DNA of 64,000 nucleotides, taken from NCBI RefSeq assembly GCF_020404765.1, contig NZ_JAIVEM010000149.1:124315-188314 (forward strand). Reading direction: 5' to 3'. This document shows, one piece after another, positions 26,477 through 34,845 of the stretch (position 1 is its first letter; each line of letters starts with the position of its first letter). The DNA comes from Paenibacillus sp. BJ-4 (GTDB lineage Bacteria > Bacillota > Bacilli > Paenibacillales > Paenibacillaceae). The notes below the pieces were generated by a model. That model was not told the origin of the DNA and did not search any database. It worked only from the letters and a program-made list of their open reading frames with translations. The position numbers were made by a program, and so were the translations under genes.

Positions 26477-26995
26477 ATGAGTGCAGATGTACGCAAGGAC
26501 TGGGACACTTACTTTATGGATATTGCTTATATGGTATCCACCCGTTCGCGCTGCTCGCGGCGTCATGTCGGAGCCGTACTTGTGCAAGGTAAAAAGCTTT
26601 TGGGGACCGCCTATAATGGTGCACCGTCCGGGGTACCTGACTGCTCTGAGGCAGGGTGTATGCTCTCGGAGGAGTATGAGGTTGTTCATCGTGATGGCCG
26701 TGAGGAAATGGTTAAAAAGCAACGCTGTGTCCGCACGATTCATGCGGAGCAGAACCTGTTGCTGTTCACGGACCGGATTGATCGGGAAGGCTCTTCAGTA
26801 TATGTTACTGACCAGCCATGCTGGACGTGTGCCAATATGCTGGCGAACAGCGGTATCGTGGAGATTGTATACCATCGGCCCTATCCCAAGGATGCAGCCA
26901 AGGTTCGTGCCATGATGGAGGAAAAGGGAATTGCTTTCCGCATGCTGGAGACCTATCATCCACCCAAGGAAACGTTAATGGATGTTAAGAATTAA
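26477..26995 (+). CDS. comEB: ComEB, dCMP deaminase family
   Basis: ComEB is a zinc-dependent deoxycytidylate deaminase family protein encoded in comE operons; it is dispensable for transformation but affects ComGA localisation in Bacillus. The 172-residue protein has the Zn-ligand motif TIHAEQNLL (HAE) and TDQPCWTCANML (PCxxC), so the catalytic site is intact, with the nucleotide-pocket segment RRHVGAVLV. The ATG at 26477 follows GGGAGAG by 6 bases; the ATG at 26471 is too close. A terminator hairpin lies immediately downstream, before comEC. Confidence 0.92.
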   Translation: MSADVRKDWDTYFMDIAYMVSTRSRCSRRHVGAVLVQGKKLLGTAYNGAPSGVPDCSEAGCMLSEEYEVVHRDGREEMVKKQRCVRTIHAEQNLLLFTDRIDREGSSVYVTDQPCWTCANMLANSGIVEIVYHRPYPKDAAKVRAMMEEKGIAFRMLETYHPPKETLMDVKN

Positions 26996-27010
26996 AGAGT
27001 AAACGAGGAA

Positions 27011-27052
27011 GAACCTCTGACGAATGCTATTTAGTCAGGGGTTCTTTTTTTT
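27011..27052 (+). terminator. Hairpin terminator or attenuator between comEB and comEC
   Basis: GAACCTCTGAC (27011-27021) pairs with GTCAGGGGTTC (27034-27044) and is followed by eight T. It would reduce read-through into comEC. The first in-frame ATG of comEC (27024) is in its loop. Confidence 0.8.
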
Positions 27053-27095
27053 GCAGTTTGGACAGCAAGTAGTATTTTGCTATAGGGGTGATTGT

Positions 27096-29813
27096 ATTCA
27101 GGCCAAATTTGTTCTAACCAGACCTATTTTGACCCTGACCGTATGTTGGATTGCAGGAAGTGCAGGAGCTTGCCTTTATTCTGGACGTATGCTTTTGATG
27201 CTCTGGACGGGAGTTACTTTAATGCTTCCTCTCATAGCTCTACTGATGAAAATTCCCGTTCGGCATGTGATATGGCTATGGCTTGCTTTGAGCAGTGGCG
27301 CATTTCATTGGACTTGGCATGATATGCATAATGTGAGTAGTATTCCCGATGCACTTCATGTATCGGCTTCTAAGTTGGAAGACATGCCTGTTCAAGCAGC
27401 AGGGTTTATTGCTTCCAAGGTGCAGGTAGATGGTGATCGAGCGCAGTTTGAGATGAGAGTCACGGCTATCCATCAGATGGGACGTAATTCAGAAAAGGAC
27501 AAGCAGCTTGCACCGATCTCTGAACAGGTTATCGTTCACATCAAGCTGGCTGCCAAACAGGAACAGCAAGTTGCGGCAGTATGGCAGCGAGGAGATGCCA
27601 TACAATTACATGGTAGCTTGAAGGCTCCTGCCAAAGCGGGGAACTTTGGTGGCTTTGATTATAGTGAATACCTTCACACCCAAGAGGTTCACTGGCTTTT
27701 CAAAGGAAATGGAGCCACTTCACTACAGAAACAGCAAGCTTCCTTGTGGAACCGTTACATTTTGCTCAGGTGGAATGATCAGCTTAGGGAGCAGCTAGGG
27801 CAACGAATGGAAACGGCATTTACATTCCTTAATCACGCAGGATATATGAAGGGACTGGTACTAGGGGTTACAGATGAGCTGGACCCGGCAACGTACAACG
27901 AATTTACACAACTCGGGTTAACGCACATTTTAGCGATATCTGGTATGCATGTGGCGGTATATGCAGCTACACTGCTATATTTACTCAAGCTGATGCGAGT
28001 GAGCCGCGAGACGTCACTGACCGTCGTGATGGTACTTATTCCAGCTTATGTTCTGTTGACAGGTGCTTCTCCGTCTGTTGTGAGGGCCGGGATTATGGCG
28101 ATGATCGGGTTATTTGCAGCCAGACGAGGTATGCTCAAAGACGGGCTTAACATTTTAAGTATATCAGCGTTGTTGATGCTGCTTTGGAATCCCTATTATC
28201 TGCTTAGCGTCAGCTTTCAGCTTTCCTTTTTGGTGACAGGTGGGCTGCTCATCTACATGCCGCTTATGAAGCCGTTTTTCGCCAAATGGCCTCTCCTGCT
28301 CGGCGGTGAAATTGCGATTACCATTACGGCGCAGCTTGTTTCGTTTCCAATGACGGTATTCTACTTTAATCAATTTTCGCTGCTATCGTTTATAGCTAAC
28401 TTTGTGCTCGCACCACTTATTACGTATATCGTGCTTCCATTGGGTACAGTAGCGATGGGAAGCGCCTTTTTATGGGAGGATGGGGCTCGTATTCTTGCGT
28501 GGCCGGCAGAGCGATTAAACGATCTGACCTTTTTGCTTGTGAAATGGCTGAACGTGGATGATGTTTATGTGAGTATTTGGCCATCTTCCTCTATTCTGTG
28601 GGTCATGGCGTATTATGCAGCTTTGTACAGTGTTCTGTACTGGCTCAAAACGTGGCTGGAATCCCGAAGGCAAGCGGACGAAATGACTGTTATAAGCTCT
28701 ACTCCCGACCCATCGCCTATACATACAGGATTAGCAGCTTCTGCGGAGTGGGCAGCTATCCTGCAAACAGCTCATGAGTTTGAAGGTGCAGGCCGATATG
28801 CGCGCCGACAGTGGAATGGTTATCGTTATTTGGCATTGGTTTTAAGCGGTATAGTCTGGCTTGGCATACTGTGTGCAGGTTATCAATCTCCAGGCGGAGG
28901 AAATACGGGAATGGTTCAATACCTGGATGTGGGTCAAGGCGACAGCATTTTAATTACAACGCCGGACGGCAAACACATTTTGGTAGATGGCGGGGGCACA
29001 ATGAATTTTGCGACAGGGAAAAATGCTTGGCGCAAACGTAAAGATCCCTACGAGGTTGGTGCGGATACGATTGTACCCTTGCTGAAGCAGCGTGGTGTGC
29101 AGCGGCTGGATGCCGTCATTTTAACACACGGAGATCATGATCATGCCGGAGGATTACAGGCCGTGCTTGACCAGATTCCCGTATCGAGCTTATTTTTCAA
29201 CGGTACCCTGACAGACAAAGCACCGTTTCGCAAACTGTTGAGCACGGCTTTAAACAAGCAGATCAAGCTGTACGGTGCATATCATGGTATGGAGTGGGAA
29301 CCGGATCAGGATACGAAAATCCGCTTTCTTTATCCGTTTCCGTTGCAGGAGGACGAATCTGAGCCGTTACCTGTTATAGAGGAGCAGAATCATTATTCCG
29401 TTGCAATGATACTGGAAATGGAGGAAGTCTCTTTCTTGTTCACAGGAGATATGGATGATGCAGCAGAATCGTTGTTGCTTTCTGAATTAACCCATTCTTC
29501 ATCCCGTATGAAAGATACAGGGAAAACGGGGACGGTAAGGCAAGCTGTCGACGTCATGAAAATAGCACATCACGGCAGCAAGTATTCCACCTCGGAAGAG
29601 TGGCTAACGTACTGGCGACCCGAGATATCTGTCATTTCGGTCGGTGCAAGCAATACCTATGGGCACCCGAATAAAGCGGTATTGGAACGTTTATCGGTGG
29701 CGGGCTCTGCTATATACCGAACGGATACGATGGGAGAGATACAAATTCGTGCGCAGGAAGGAAGATTGAGCGTGCGATACAAACACAAACGTGAACAAGC
29801 GGATACAAAATGA
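27096..29813 (+). CDS. comEC: ComEC/Rec2 DNA channel, non-canonical or unclear start
   Basis: ComEC forms the inner-membrane channel that takes in single-stranded DNA. It has an N-terminal hydrophobic/OB-like region (DUF4131), the polytopic competence domain (GVTDELDPATYNEF, LAISGMHVAVYAATLLYLL, GASPSVVRAGIMA) and a C-terminal metallo-beta-lactamase domain (QYLDVGQGDSILI, LTHGDHDHAGG, MKIAHHGSKYSTSEEW), all ligands present. About 905 residues from 27096, close to other Gram-positive ComEC. The start is uncertain: the only early ATG (27024) sits inside a terminator loop. I propose ATT at 27096, four to six bases after AGGGGTGATT; TTG at 27129 has no site. Confidence 0.8.
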   Translation: MQAKFVLTRPILTLTVCWIAGSAGACLYSGRMLLMLWTGVTLMLPLIALLMKIPVRHVIWLWLALSSGAFHWTWHDMHNVSSIPDALHVSASKLEDMPVQAAGFIASKVQVDGDRAQFEMRVTAIHQMGRNSEKDKQLAPISEQVIVHIKLAAKQEQQVAAVWQRGDAIQLHGSLKAPAKAGNFGGFDYSEYLHTQEVHWLFKGNGATSLQKQQASLWNRYILLRWNDQLREQLGQRMETAFTFLNHAGYMKGLVLGVTDELDPATYNEFTQLGLTHILAISGMHVAVYAATLLYLLKLMRVSRETSLTVVMVLIPAYVLLTGASPSVVRAGIMAMIGLFAARRGMLKDGLNILSISALLMLLWNPYYLLSVSFQLSFLVTGGLLIYMPLMKPFFAKWPLLLGGEIAITITAQLVSFPMTVFYFNQFSLLSFIANFVLAPLITYIVLPLGTVAMGSAFLWEDGARILAWPAERLNDLTFLLVKWLNVDDVYVSIWPSSSILWVMAYYAALYSVLYWLKTWLESRRQADEMTVISSTPDPSPIHTGLAASAEWAAILQTAHEFEGAGRYARRQWNGYRYLALVLSGIVWLGILCAGYQSPGGGNTGMVQYLDVGQGDSILITTPDGKHILVDGGGTMNFATGKNAWRKRKDPYEVGADTIVPLLKQRGVQRLDAVILTHGDHDHAGGLQAVLDQIPVSSLFFNGTLTDKAPFRKLLSTALNKQIKLYGAYHGMEWEPDQDTKIRFLYPFPLQEDESEPLPVIEEQNHYSVAMILEMEEVSFLFTGDMDDAAESLLLSELTHSSSRMKDTGKTGTVRQAVDVMKIAHHGSKYSTSEEWLTYWRPEISVISVGASNTYGHPNKAVLERLSVAGSAIYRTDTMGEIQIRAQEGRLSVRYKHKREQADTK

Positions 29814-29874
29814 TTTTCCGATTATTGTTGTTATAGACATCAAATCATAAGGATTGCCAATCCTCAAATACAAA

Positions 29875-29902
29875 AAAACAGGCATTGTAGCAGCCTGCTT
29901 TT
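29875..29902 (+). terminator. Terminator after comEC (first of two)
   Basis: AAAACAGGC pairs with GCCTGCTTTT around a 10-base loop, with a T-run in the right arm. Confidence 0.65.
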
Positions 29903-30011
29903 GACTTATGGACTTAATCCTCTATAGTTCCTTGAAGATTTTTTGGGCCAAGTGCTCAATTCTAAGTATCATTGAAGCGTCATCTACGCTTTGAATTTTC
30001 TCAGTCCAAAT

Positions 30012-30050
30012 AGTAAACAGCTCACTCTTAGGAGTGGGCTGTTTACTTGA
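30012..30050 (+). terminator. Second hairpin terminator downstream of comEC
   Basis: AGTAAACAGCTCACTC pairs with GAGTGGGCTGTTTACT, one G-U pair, 4-base loop. The T-tract is poor. Two hairpins here insulate comEC from the decayed gene beyond. Confidence 0.6.
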
Positions 30051-30089
30051 GTTCAATTGGCATGGACATAAGCTGTAAGTTTTGATTCA

Positions 30090-30735
30090 AAATTTCGAGT
30101 ATCGGCTTGCTTATTCATCATTTCGTTAATGCTTGTACTGAGCGCATGCGCTACAAGTGGGAGCGGGAACGCAGCTGTTGAGGGCCAAACGGCACCAGGA
30201 CAGCCTTGACCGATGATGCAACTGCTACACGTACATATGAAAGTGACAAAGCTACAGTTACTCTTCCTGAGCATCCACAGCGTGTCGTTGTAGCAGTTGG
30301 CGACTATGTGGGCGATGTGCTTGAACTTGGGGTTACATCTGTAGACACTCCGGATACTGTTTTATGAAAATCTTAAGAAAATAGCACCAACTCCATATGG
30401 TAAATATGATTATAAGAGTCACTTAATGGAGCTGGGCAAAGTGCTGAACAAGGAGCAAGAAGCGAAGAAGTGTCTTGCTGATTTTGCGGCTAAAATCGCT
30501 GAGAAAAAACAAACCTTGTCCGACGTCATTGATTCAGATAAAAAAATTGCTATTTTCGAGATTACAGGAAAAGAATTATATCTTTATGGAAAATCCTATG
30601 GGCGGAGTGAAGCCATACTTTATGATGAGCTGGGACTTCATGCTCCGGAGAAGGTAGAAAAAGCAGGTTCGAGAAGGGCTGGGCAAGAATTTCACTTTAG
30701 AACTGATATCCGATTTCCTGATTTCCAAAAAGTAA
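30090..30735 (+). pseudogene. Degraded iron-siderophore ABC transporter binding lipoprotein (FhuD/FepB-like)
   Basis: Pieces of one lipoprotein gene remain in shifted frames. Frame 1 (to TGA 30207-30209) gives a signal peptide with lipobox LVLSAC but no start codon upstream. Frame 2 (about 30206 to 30368) reads KATVTLPEHPQRVVVAVGDY and LELGVTSVDTPDTV, the classical beginning of siderophore-binding proteins. A deletion of roughly 100 codons follows, then frame 3 (from 30363) gives LKKIAPTPYGKYDYKSHL and KIAIFEITGKELYLYGKSYG. Another shift near 30665 leads to TLELISDF and an early stop at 30733. The loss of start, three frameshifts, internal deletion and missing C-terminal lobe mean it cannot make a working protein. 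An intact paralogue elsewhere is likely. Confidence 0.85.
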
Positions 30736-30825
30736 CCCACAAAAATAACTCGAAAATTGACTCAAATAGTAACAGCATGCCAATGCAGTTCGACAGATTC
30801 CAACATTTTGATGTCATGTGAGCCA

Positions 30826-30851
30826 AGGGAAGGTGACTGCCTTCCTTTTTT
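30826..30851 (+). terminator. Terminator after the siderophore-binding pseudogene
   Basis: GGAAGG pairs with CCTTCC around a 6-base loop, followed by six T. It probably once ended the lost gene and now shields the sigma gene. Confidence 0.65.
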
Positions 30852-30944
30852 CTGTTATTCTAAGGAAGGCTACAATGGGGATTCTGGGCTTTATGGTATA
30901 ATTTTTTACTTTAAAAAAATAAAATTAGCGTCAGACGTCTATCC

Positions 30945-30971
30945 TGCAACAATTTGCAAAGAGGATACGTC
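30945..30971 (+). promoter_or_regulatory. Candidate autoregulatory ECF sigma promoter
   Basis: TGCAAC (30945-30950) and CGTC (30968-30971) are 17 bases apart. This matches the ECF pattern (T)GnAAC-N16/17-CGTC seen for SigM/SigW-type factors and lies 31 bases before the sigma gene start. Self-regulation is typical for the family; the match is by eye. Confidence 0.45.
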
Positions 30972-31001
30972 TGTAATATTGCAGGGAGAGGGGGATCCTT
31001 T

Positions 31002-31550
31002 GTGGTAGAGCAGGGACTCATTCGAGCCGCTCAATCGGGCGATCGCGACGCTCTCATTACCCTATTAAGAGAGATAGAACAGCATGTATACCGTACGGCA
31101 TATTACATTCTGAACAATGAGCAGGACGCCATGGATGCTTCACAGGAAGCTCTCATACGGATTTATTCCAAAATTAACTCTTATGAGGAAAAAGCGCAGT
31201 TCAAAACCTGGGTTCAACGCATTGTTACGAATATATGTATCGACAAATTCAGAAGGACAAAACCCTCGGTTTCCATTGACGAGCACGACATGATCTTCAA
31301 CGATCCCCAAAATGTAGAGGTTGAGGTGTTGACCTCTTACATGGCACAGGATGTTCGTGAAGCGATACAGCAGCTTCCAGAGCACCATCGGACAGTGATC
31401 GTCTTGAGATATTTGCAGGATTTCTCCTATAACGAAATTGCCGATTCTTTGGATTTGCCGCTCAATACGGTCAAGTCATACTTATATCGTGCAAGACAGC
31501 AATTACAAGGGCTACTTCAGGATTATCAGAAAGGTGGTGTATCAGGATGA
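31002..31550 (+). CDS. ECF-type RNA polymerase sigma factor
   Basis: A 182-residue extracytoplasmic function sigma factor resembling the SigW/SigX group. Region 2 (DRDALITLLREIEQHVYRTA, MDASQEALIRIYSKI, FKTWVQRIVTNICIDKFRR) binds the -10 box and core; region 4 (LPEHHRTVIVLRYLQDFSYN then EIADSLDLPLNTVKSYLYRA) is the -35 reading helix-turn-helix. I start at the GTG 31002 (VVEQGLIRAA), preceded by AGGGAGAGGGGG; the frame is open to an ATG at 30954, but that would overlap the promoter. It overlaps the anti-sigma gene by four bases (ATGA), the signature of a coregulated pair. Stress signal unknown. Confidence 0.9.
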   Translation: MVEQGLIRAAQSGDRDALITLLREIEQHVYRTAYYILNNEQDAMDASQEALIRIYSKINSYEEKAQFKTWVQRIVTNICIDKFRRTKPSVSIDEHDMIFNDPQNVEVEVLTSYMAQDVREAIQQLPEHHRTVIVLRYLQDFSYNEIADSLDLPLNTVKSYLYRARQQLQGLLQDYQKGGVSG

Positions 31551-32986
31551 AGTGTGAGGAAGAGGTGATGGATTGGATGCAGCGTTATGTGGATCATGAG
31601 CTGGGCGAAGAAGAGACGTCCCAATTAATGAACCATATTGCGACTTGCCCAGACTGTGCGGAAAAATTTCATATTCTTCAGACACTCTCCCGCGAGCTGG
31701 AGGAATTACCTGCGGTTTCCCCGGCGTTCAGCCTGGTGGATTCCATCATGCCTCAGCTTGATGCCATTGATCGCGCACGTGAGGAGCAGGGAAGTGCGCT
31801 TCAGGAAATGCAGCCGATGGCTGTTGATCCTGGACCGGGGCCTAGACAGCGTACCCAGCCTACTCCTTGGTGGAACGGGATGGGAGGGCGTGCGGCCATG
31901 GGTGTGGCTGCCGCTGCTGTTGTACTGGGAATTGTAGTATTCAATTTCCAGCCTAAAACAGTGCAGGATGCGGAAGGCATGTTTACCTCCCAGTCGCCTG
32001 AAGTGGCGACTCCGCAGAACCAGACGGACATTCCAGGTACGACGAATGGTAGTGGAGGCCACGATGCAGCAATTGAACCGGGTTCGACCAACCCGCCCTT
32101 AGAGAAAGGACAAGGAACGGAAACATCTCAGCCACCTGCAGGCGAAGAGCCTGATTCGAGCAAACAGGGTGTAGAGGGTGCAGATCACGAAAATAAAGCC
32201 TCCAACTCGGATGCTGCAAAACGTGAAAATCGGCCTGCTGGAGAGAGAGACTCGACGAAGTCTGCGCCAGCAGGAACTTCGTCCCGTCAAGATCGAAAGC
32301 AGGGGCAGCCAGATGCGGATCGTCAGGCGAACAAGGGAAATCCGGAGTTGGAAAATTTCGTGCAGGATACTCCTAAGTCCGACCAACCAACGATAGACCC
32401 TGATCAGCAACTGGAATCAAGAATGGAGAAAGCACCCATAGCAGGTGCGGGGACTGCTCAGGACGGTAATAACGACACAGCTACGGATGATTCATCTTCT
32501 TCACTGAGTCAGGAACTGAAGAACCAGGATCAAGCAGCTTCAGATGGATCGTCGATAGACACAAACTCCAAAAGCATTACCAAGGATTCAGGGGATGCCT
32601 CAGGGGCAGATAACGATAATACAGCCTCTAACGACCAGCCATCTTCCGTGTCACAGGACTCGGTACGCAAAGAGGGCTTTGTATCTAATTCGCTGATCTC
32701 TCCAGACAGTAATAGTGCATCCACCTTTGGTGCCCAGTCTACGTCCGAAGATCAGTTCAACTCACCTGATGGCAGCTATGCGGTGGTCATTGAAGGCAAA
32801 AAGCTGAAAGTATATAAGCTTTCCGATAATGGTGTAGATCGAACAACCTTAGAGGTTCGTACCTTGAAAGGAGCCTGGGTCAAGGGCAGCTGGTCGGATG
32901 ATAGTCAGACCTTCATGTACGAGACAGAGCAAGATGGTACAGCAAGTAAATATACGTATACTGTCCCGCGCAGCACTGGAAAATAA
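31547..32986 (+). CDS. Anti-sigma factor with zinc-binding N-terminus and long extracytoplasmic part
   Basis: This 479-residue protein should hold the adjacent ECF factor inactive at the membrane. The N-terminus has a zinc-type anti-sigma domain: NHIATCPDC gives His-30, Cys-34, Cys-37, with Cys-3 as possible fourth ligand. One transmembrane helix spans about 113-133 (MGGRAAMGVAAAAVVLGIVV). The outside part is long: roughly 270 residues rich in Gly, Ser, Asp, Asn, Gln and Lys without repeats I can align, then a compact C-terminal segment of about 75 residues (SPDGSYAVVIEGKKLKVYKL, SWSDDSQTFMYETE) that looks like a beta-propeller blade. Typical RsiW-like anti-sigmas are about 200 residues, so this is an unusual sensor design. 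The signal and proteolytic pathway are unknown. Confidence 0.87.
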   Translation: MKCEEEVMDWMQRYVDHELGEEETSQLMNHIATCPDCAEKFHILQTLSRELEELPAVSPAFSLVDSIMPQLDAIDRAREEQGSALQEMQPMAVDPGPGPRQRTQPTPWWNGMGGRAAMGVAAAAVVLGIVVFNFQPKTVQDAEGMFTSQSPEVATPQNQTDIPGTTNGSGGHDAAIEPGSTNPPLEKGQGTETSQPPAGEEPDSSKQGVEGADHENKASNSDAAKRENRPAGERDSTKSAPAGTSSRQDRKQGQPDADRQANKGNPELENFVQDTPKSDQPTIDPDQQLESRMEKAPIAGAGTAQDGNNDTATDDSSSSLSQELKNQDQAASDGSSIDTNSKSITKDSGDASGADNDNTASNDQPSSVSQDSVRKEGFVSNSLISPDSNSASTFGAQSTSEDQFNSPDGSYAVVIEGKKLKVYKLSDNGVDRTTLEVRTLKGAWVKGSWSDDSQTFMYETEQDGTASKYTYTVPRSTGK

Positions 32987-33103
32987 TTGCCGAAAGTAGT
33001 CACACCTTTAAAATTAAGGAATAGAATATATGAACCGACGTCGTATCCCGACGGCCGAAAGTTTCTAGAGCTTTCTGCTGCCGTGTTGATATAGATGGTG
33101 GCG

Positions 33104-33140
33104 AAGGGATCTTGCCTATAGGCAGGGTCCCTTTGTTTGT
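33104..33140 (+). terminator. Terminator after the anti-sigma gene
   Basis: AAGGGATCTTGCC pairs with GGCAGGGTCCCTT with G-U pairs and a 4-base loop; TTTGTTTG follows. Confidence 0.7.
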
Positions 33141-33199
33141 ATATTGACTTGCCTTCCGGCCGGATGTCGGGTACGATCAGTGGATGGGGGGAACGGAAT

Positions 33200-34231
33200 A
33201 TGGATGTAAAAACAGCCGCTAAGGCTATTCGCAAGGGCGATATTTCGCCCGTGTATTTGCTATACGGCAGTGAAAAATACCAAATGAAGCAGTTTGTTGA
33301 GATGCTCAAGGAAAAAGTGATGGAAGAGGAGCATCGTGATTTTGCCATTATTCCCTATGATCTGACGGAAACGCCAATCGAGGTGGTCGTGGAGGAGGCG
33401 GAAACTGCACCTTTTCTGGTACCGAAAAAGCTGATTATTGTCCGGGACACGAGTGTATTCGCAGCAGGCAAAGATAGCGGCAAGATTGAGCACCGCATTG
33501 AGACGCTGTTGACTTATATGGATAACCCGACTGACTATAGCGTCATCGTTTTTATGGTTCAGTCCGAAAAGCTGGATGAACGGAAAAAGATTGTCAAAAG
33601 ACTGAAAAGTGATGCTTCGGTGATTGCTTTTTCCCCATTGGGTGGAGATGACCTTGTAGCTTGGGTTCATAAGCGTGCAGGGGAAAGAGAGGTACAATTA
33701 GCTGCAGGAGCTGCTGAGACGCTCATTCAATATACAGGTACAGGGCTGCAATCCTTGGCTGCCGAGATAGACAAGCTGTGCTTGTATGCCGGAGCACAAG
33801 GAACGATCTCATCTACGGATATCGAATCCCTGGTGCCTCGTAGTACGGAGCAAAACGTATTTGCGATGGTTGAGGATCTGGCTAATTTGCGGCTTGATAA
33901 GGCGCTTAGTATTTTTTATGAGCTGCTCAAACAAAAAGAGGAACCGATTAAGATTGCGGCTTTGATTACACGGCAGTTCCGTATTATATTGCAGGTGAAG
34001 GAGCTATCGGGTCAGAGTTATTCCCAGCAGCAAATTGCGAGTCAGCTTAGCCTGCATCCTTACGGGGTAAAAGTTGCGGGCGAGCAGGCGAGGAGGTTTC
34101 ATCCTGAACAGCTGCGTCAGCTTCTCTTCGAGTTGGGCGAGCTGGATTATCATATGAAAACAGGTATTGTTGATAAGGTACTGGGACTGGAGCTGTTTTT
34201 AATGAAAATGGGTATGGGGGCTTCAGTCTAA
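33200..34231 (+). CDS. holA: DNA polymerase III delta subunit
   Basis: HolA is the clamp-opening delta subunit of the clamp loader. The 343-residue protein shows the N-terminal segment ISPVYLLYGSEKYQMKQF (the usual LYG-x-D/E opening), PFLVPKKLIIVRD, SVIVFMVQSEKLDERKK, the block LIQYTGTGLQSLAAEIDKLC and the C-terminal IAALITRQFRIILQVKEL, all typical. I start at 33200 since GGGGGGAACGGAA precedes it; the earlier ATG at 33137 has no site. It ends before a bidirectional terminator shared with rpsT. Confidence 0.94.
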   Translation: MDVKTAAKAIRKGDISPVYLLYGSEKYQMKQFVEMLKEKVMEEEHRDFAIIPYDLTETPIEVVVEEAETAPFLVPKKLIIVRDTSVFAAGKDSGKIEHRIETLLTYMDNPTDYSVIVFMVQSEKLDERKKIVKRLKSDASVIAFSPLGGDDLVAWVHKRAGEREVQLAAGAAETLIQYTGTGLQSLAAEIDKLCLYAGAQGTISSTDIESLVPRSTEQNVFAMVEDLANLRLDKALSIFYELLKQKEEPIKIAALITRQFRIILQVKELSGQSYSQQQIASQLSLHPYGVKVAGEQARRFHPEQLRQLLFELGELDYHMKTGIVDKVLGLELFLMKMGMGASV

Positions 34232-34310
34232 CCCCTCCCAGGTGCTGAGTGATTTTTAAGTGAGTGATTTGTAAGGGACACTGGCAGTGAGAACACAGAC
34301 GATGAAAACT

Positions 34311-34348
34311 AAAAAAACCTGATCAGCCGAGGCTGGTCAGGTTTTTTT
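34311..34348. terminator. Bidirectional terminator between holA and rpsT
   Basis: AACCTGATCAGCC pairs perfectly with GGCTGGTCAGGTT (one G-U). Runs of A on the left and T on the right serve both convergent genes. Confidence 0.88.
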
Positions 34349-34374
34349 CATTAACGTATAGAAGTAGCTCTTGC

Positions 34375-34647
34375 TTACGCTTGAGCTGTAAGAGCGTTAA
34401 GTTTTTTCGCCAAGCGGGATTTCTTGCGAGCAGCTGCATTTTTGTGGATCAGACCTTTAGTTACAGCCTTGTCCAGCTTTTGGGAAGCTACTTTGAAAGC
34501 AGCAGCAGCAACTTCAGCTTCGTTACCCACCAACGCTGTATCGGCAGCTTTAACTGCTGTACGAAGCGCGGATTTTTGGGAAGCGTTCAACGCACGGCGT
34601 TTGTCGCTCGTTTTAACGCGTTTGATAGCGGATTTAATGTTTGGCAT
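34375..34647 (-). CDS. rpsT: 30S ribosomal protein S20
   Basis: S20 is a primary-binding protein of 16S rRNA. The 90-residue basic protein begins MPNIKSAIKRVKTSDKRRAL, the family start, and ends with a Lys/Ala-rich helix LIHKNAAARKKSRLAKKLN. I use ATG 34647, 8 bases after AGGAGG; an in-frame ATG at 34671 lacks a site. It lies on the opposite strand between holA and gpr, as in Bacillus. Confidence 0.97.
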   Translation of the reverse strand: MPNIKSAIKRVKTSDKRRALNASQKSALRTAVKAADTALVGNEAEVAAAAFKVASQKLDKAVTKGLIHKNAAARKKSRLAKKLNALTAQA

Positions 34648-34781
34648 TACATTCACCTCCTGTAAAGGCATTACTTATGAACACAAACGTTTCACAACTT
34701 AAAATATTTTAGCACGCTACACCTCAAAATGCAATAAGAAAACATTCAGTGGCTATGCAAATGACAGGATGAAAATGGATG

Positions 34782-34812
34782 TGCATAAACCTGTTGGGTG
34801 TCTCGCACACTA
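34782..34812 (+). promoter_or_regulatory. Candidate forespore (sigma-F/sigma-G) promoter of gpr
   Basis: TGCATA (34782-34787) and CACACTA (34806-34812) are 18 bases apart, close to the sigma-G consensus TGAATA/CATACTA. gpr is forespore-transcribed in Bacillus, so this is in keeping with the context. Confidence 0.5.
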
Positions 34813-34845
34813 TAGCCAGAGATGGTATACAAGGAGGTTTAAAAG

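Larger units (their letters stand above)
30051..31001. other. Gene-poor accessory interval between comEC and the ECF sigma gene
   Basis: These about 950 bases hold one decayed iron-siderophore-binding lipoprotein gene (30090-30735), its probable terminator (30826-30851) and a candidate ECF promoter (30945-30971). Bases 30852-30944 are A/T-rich with nothing I can identify. Confidence 0.6.

Noticed and set aside
30426..30821. Apparent 131-codon gene with siderophore-binding similarity
   Set aside because: It is the middle fragment of a frameshifted and deleted gene; lipoprotein signal and N-lobe lie upstream in other frames and the end is out of frame.
31706..32410. Several minus-strand frames opposite the anti-sigma linker
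   Set aside because: The low-complexity linker leaves alternative frames open by composition; none has a ribosome site or domain.
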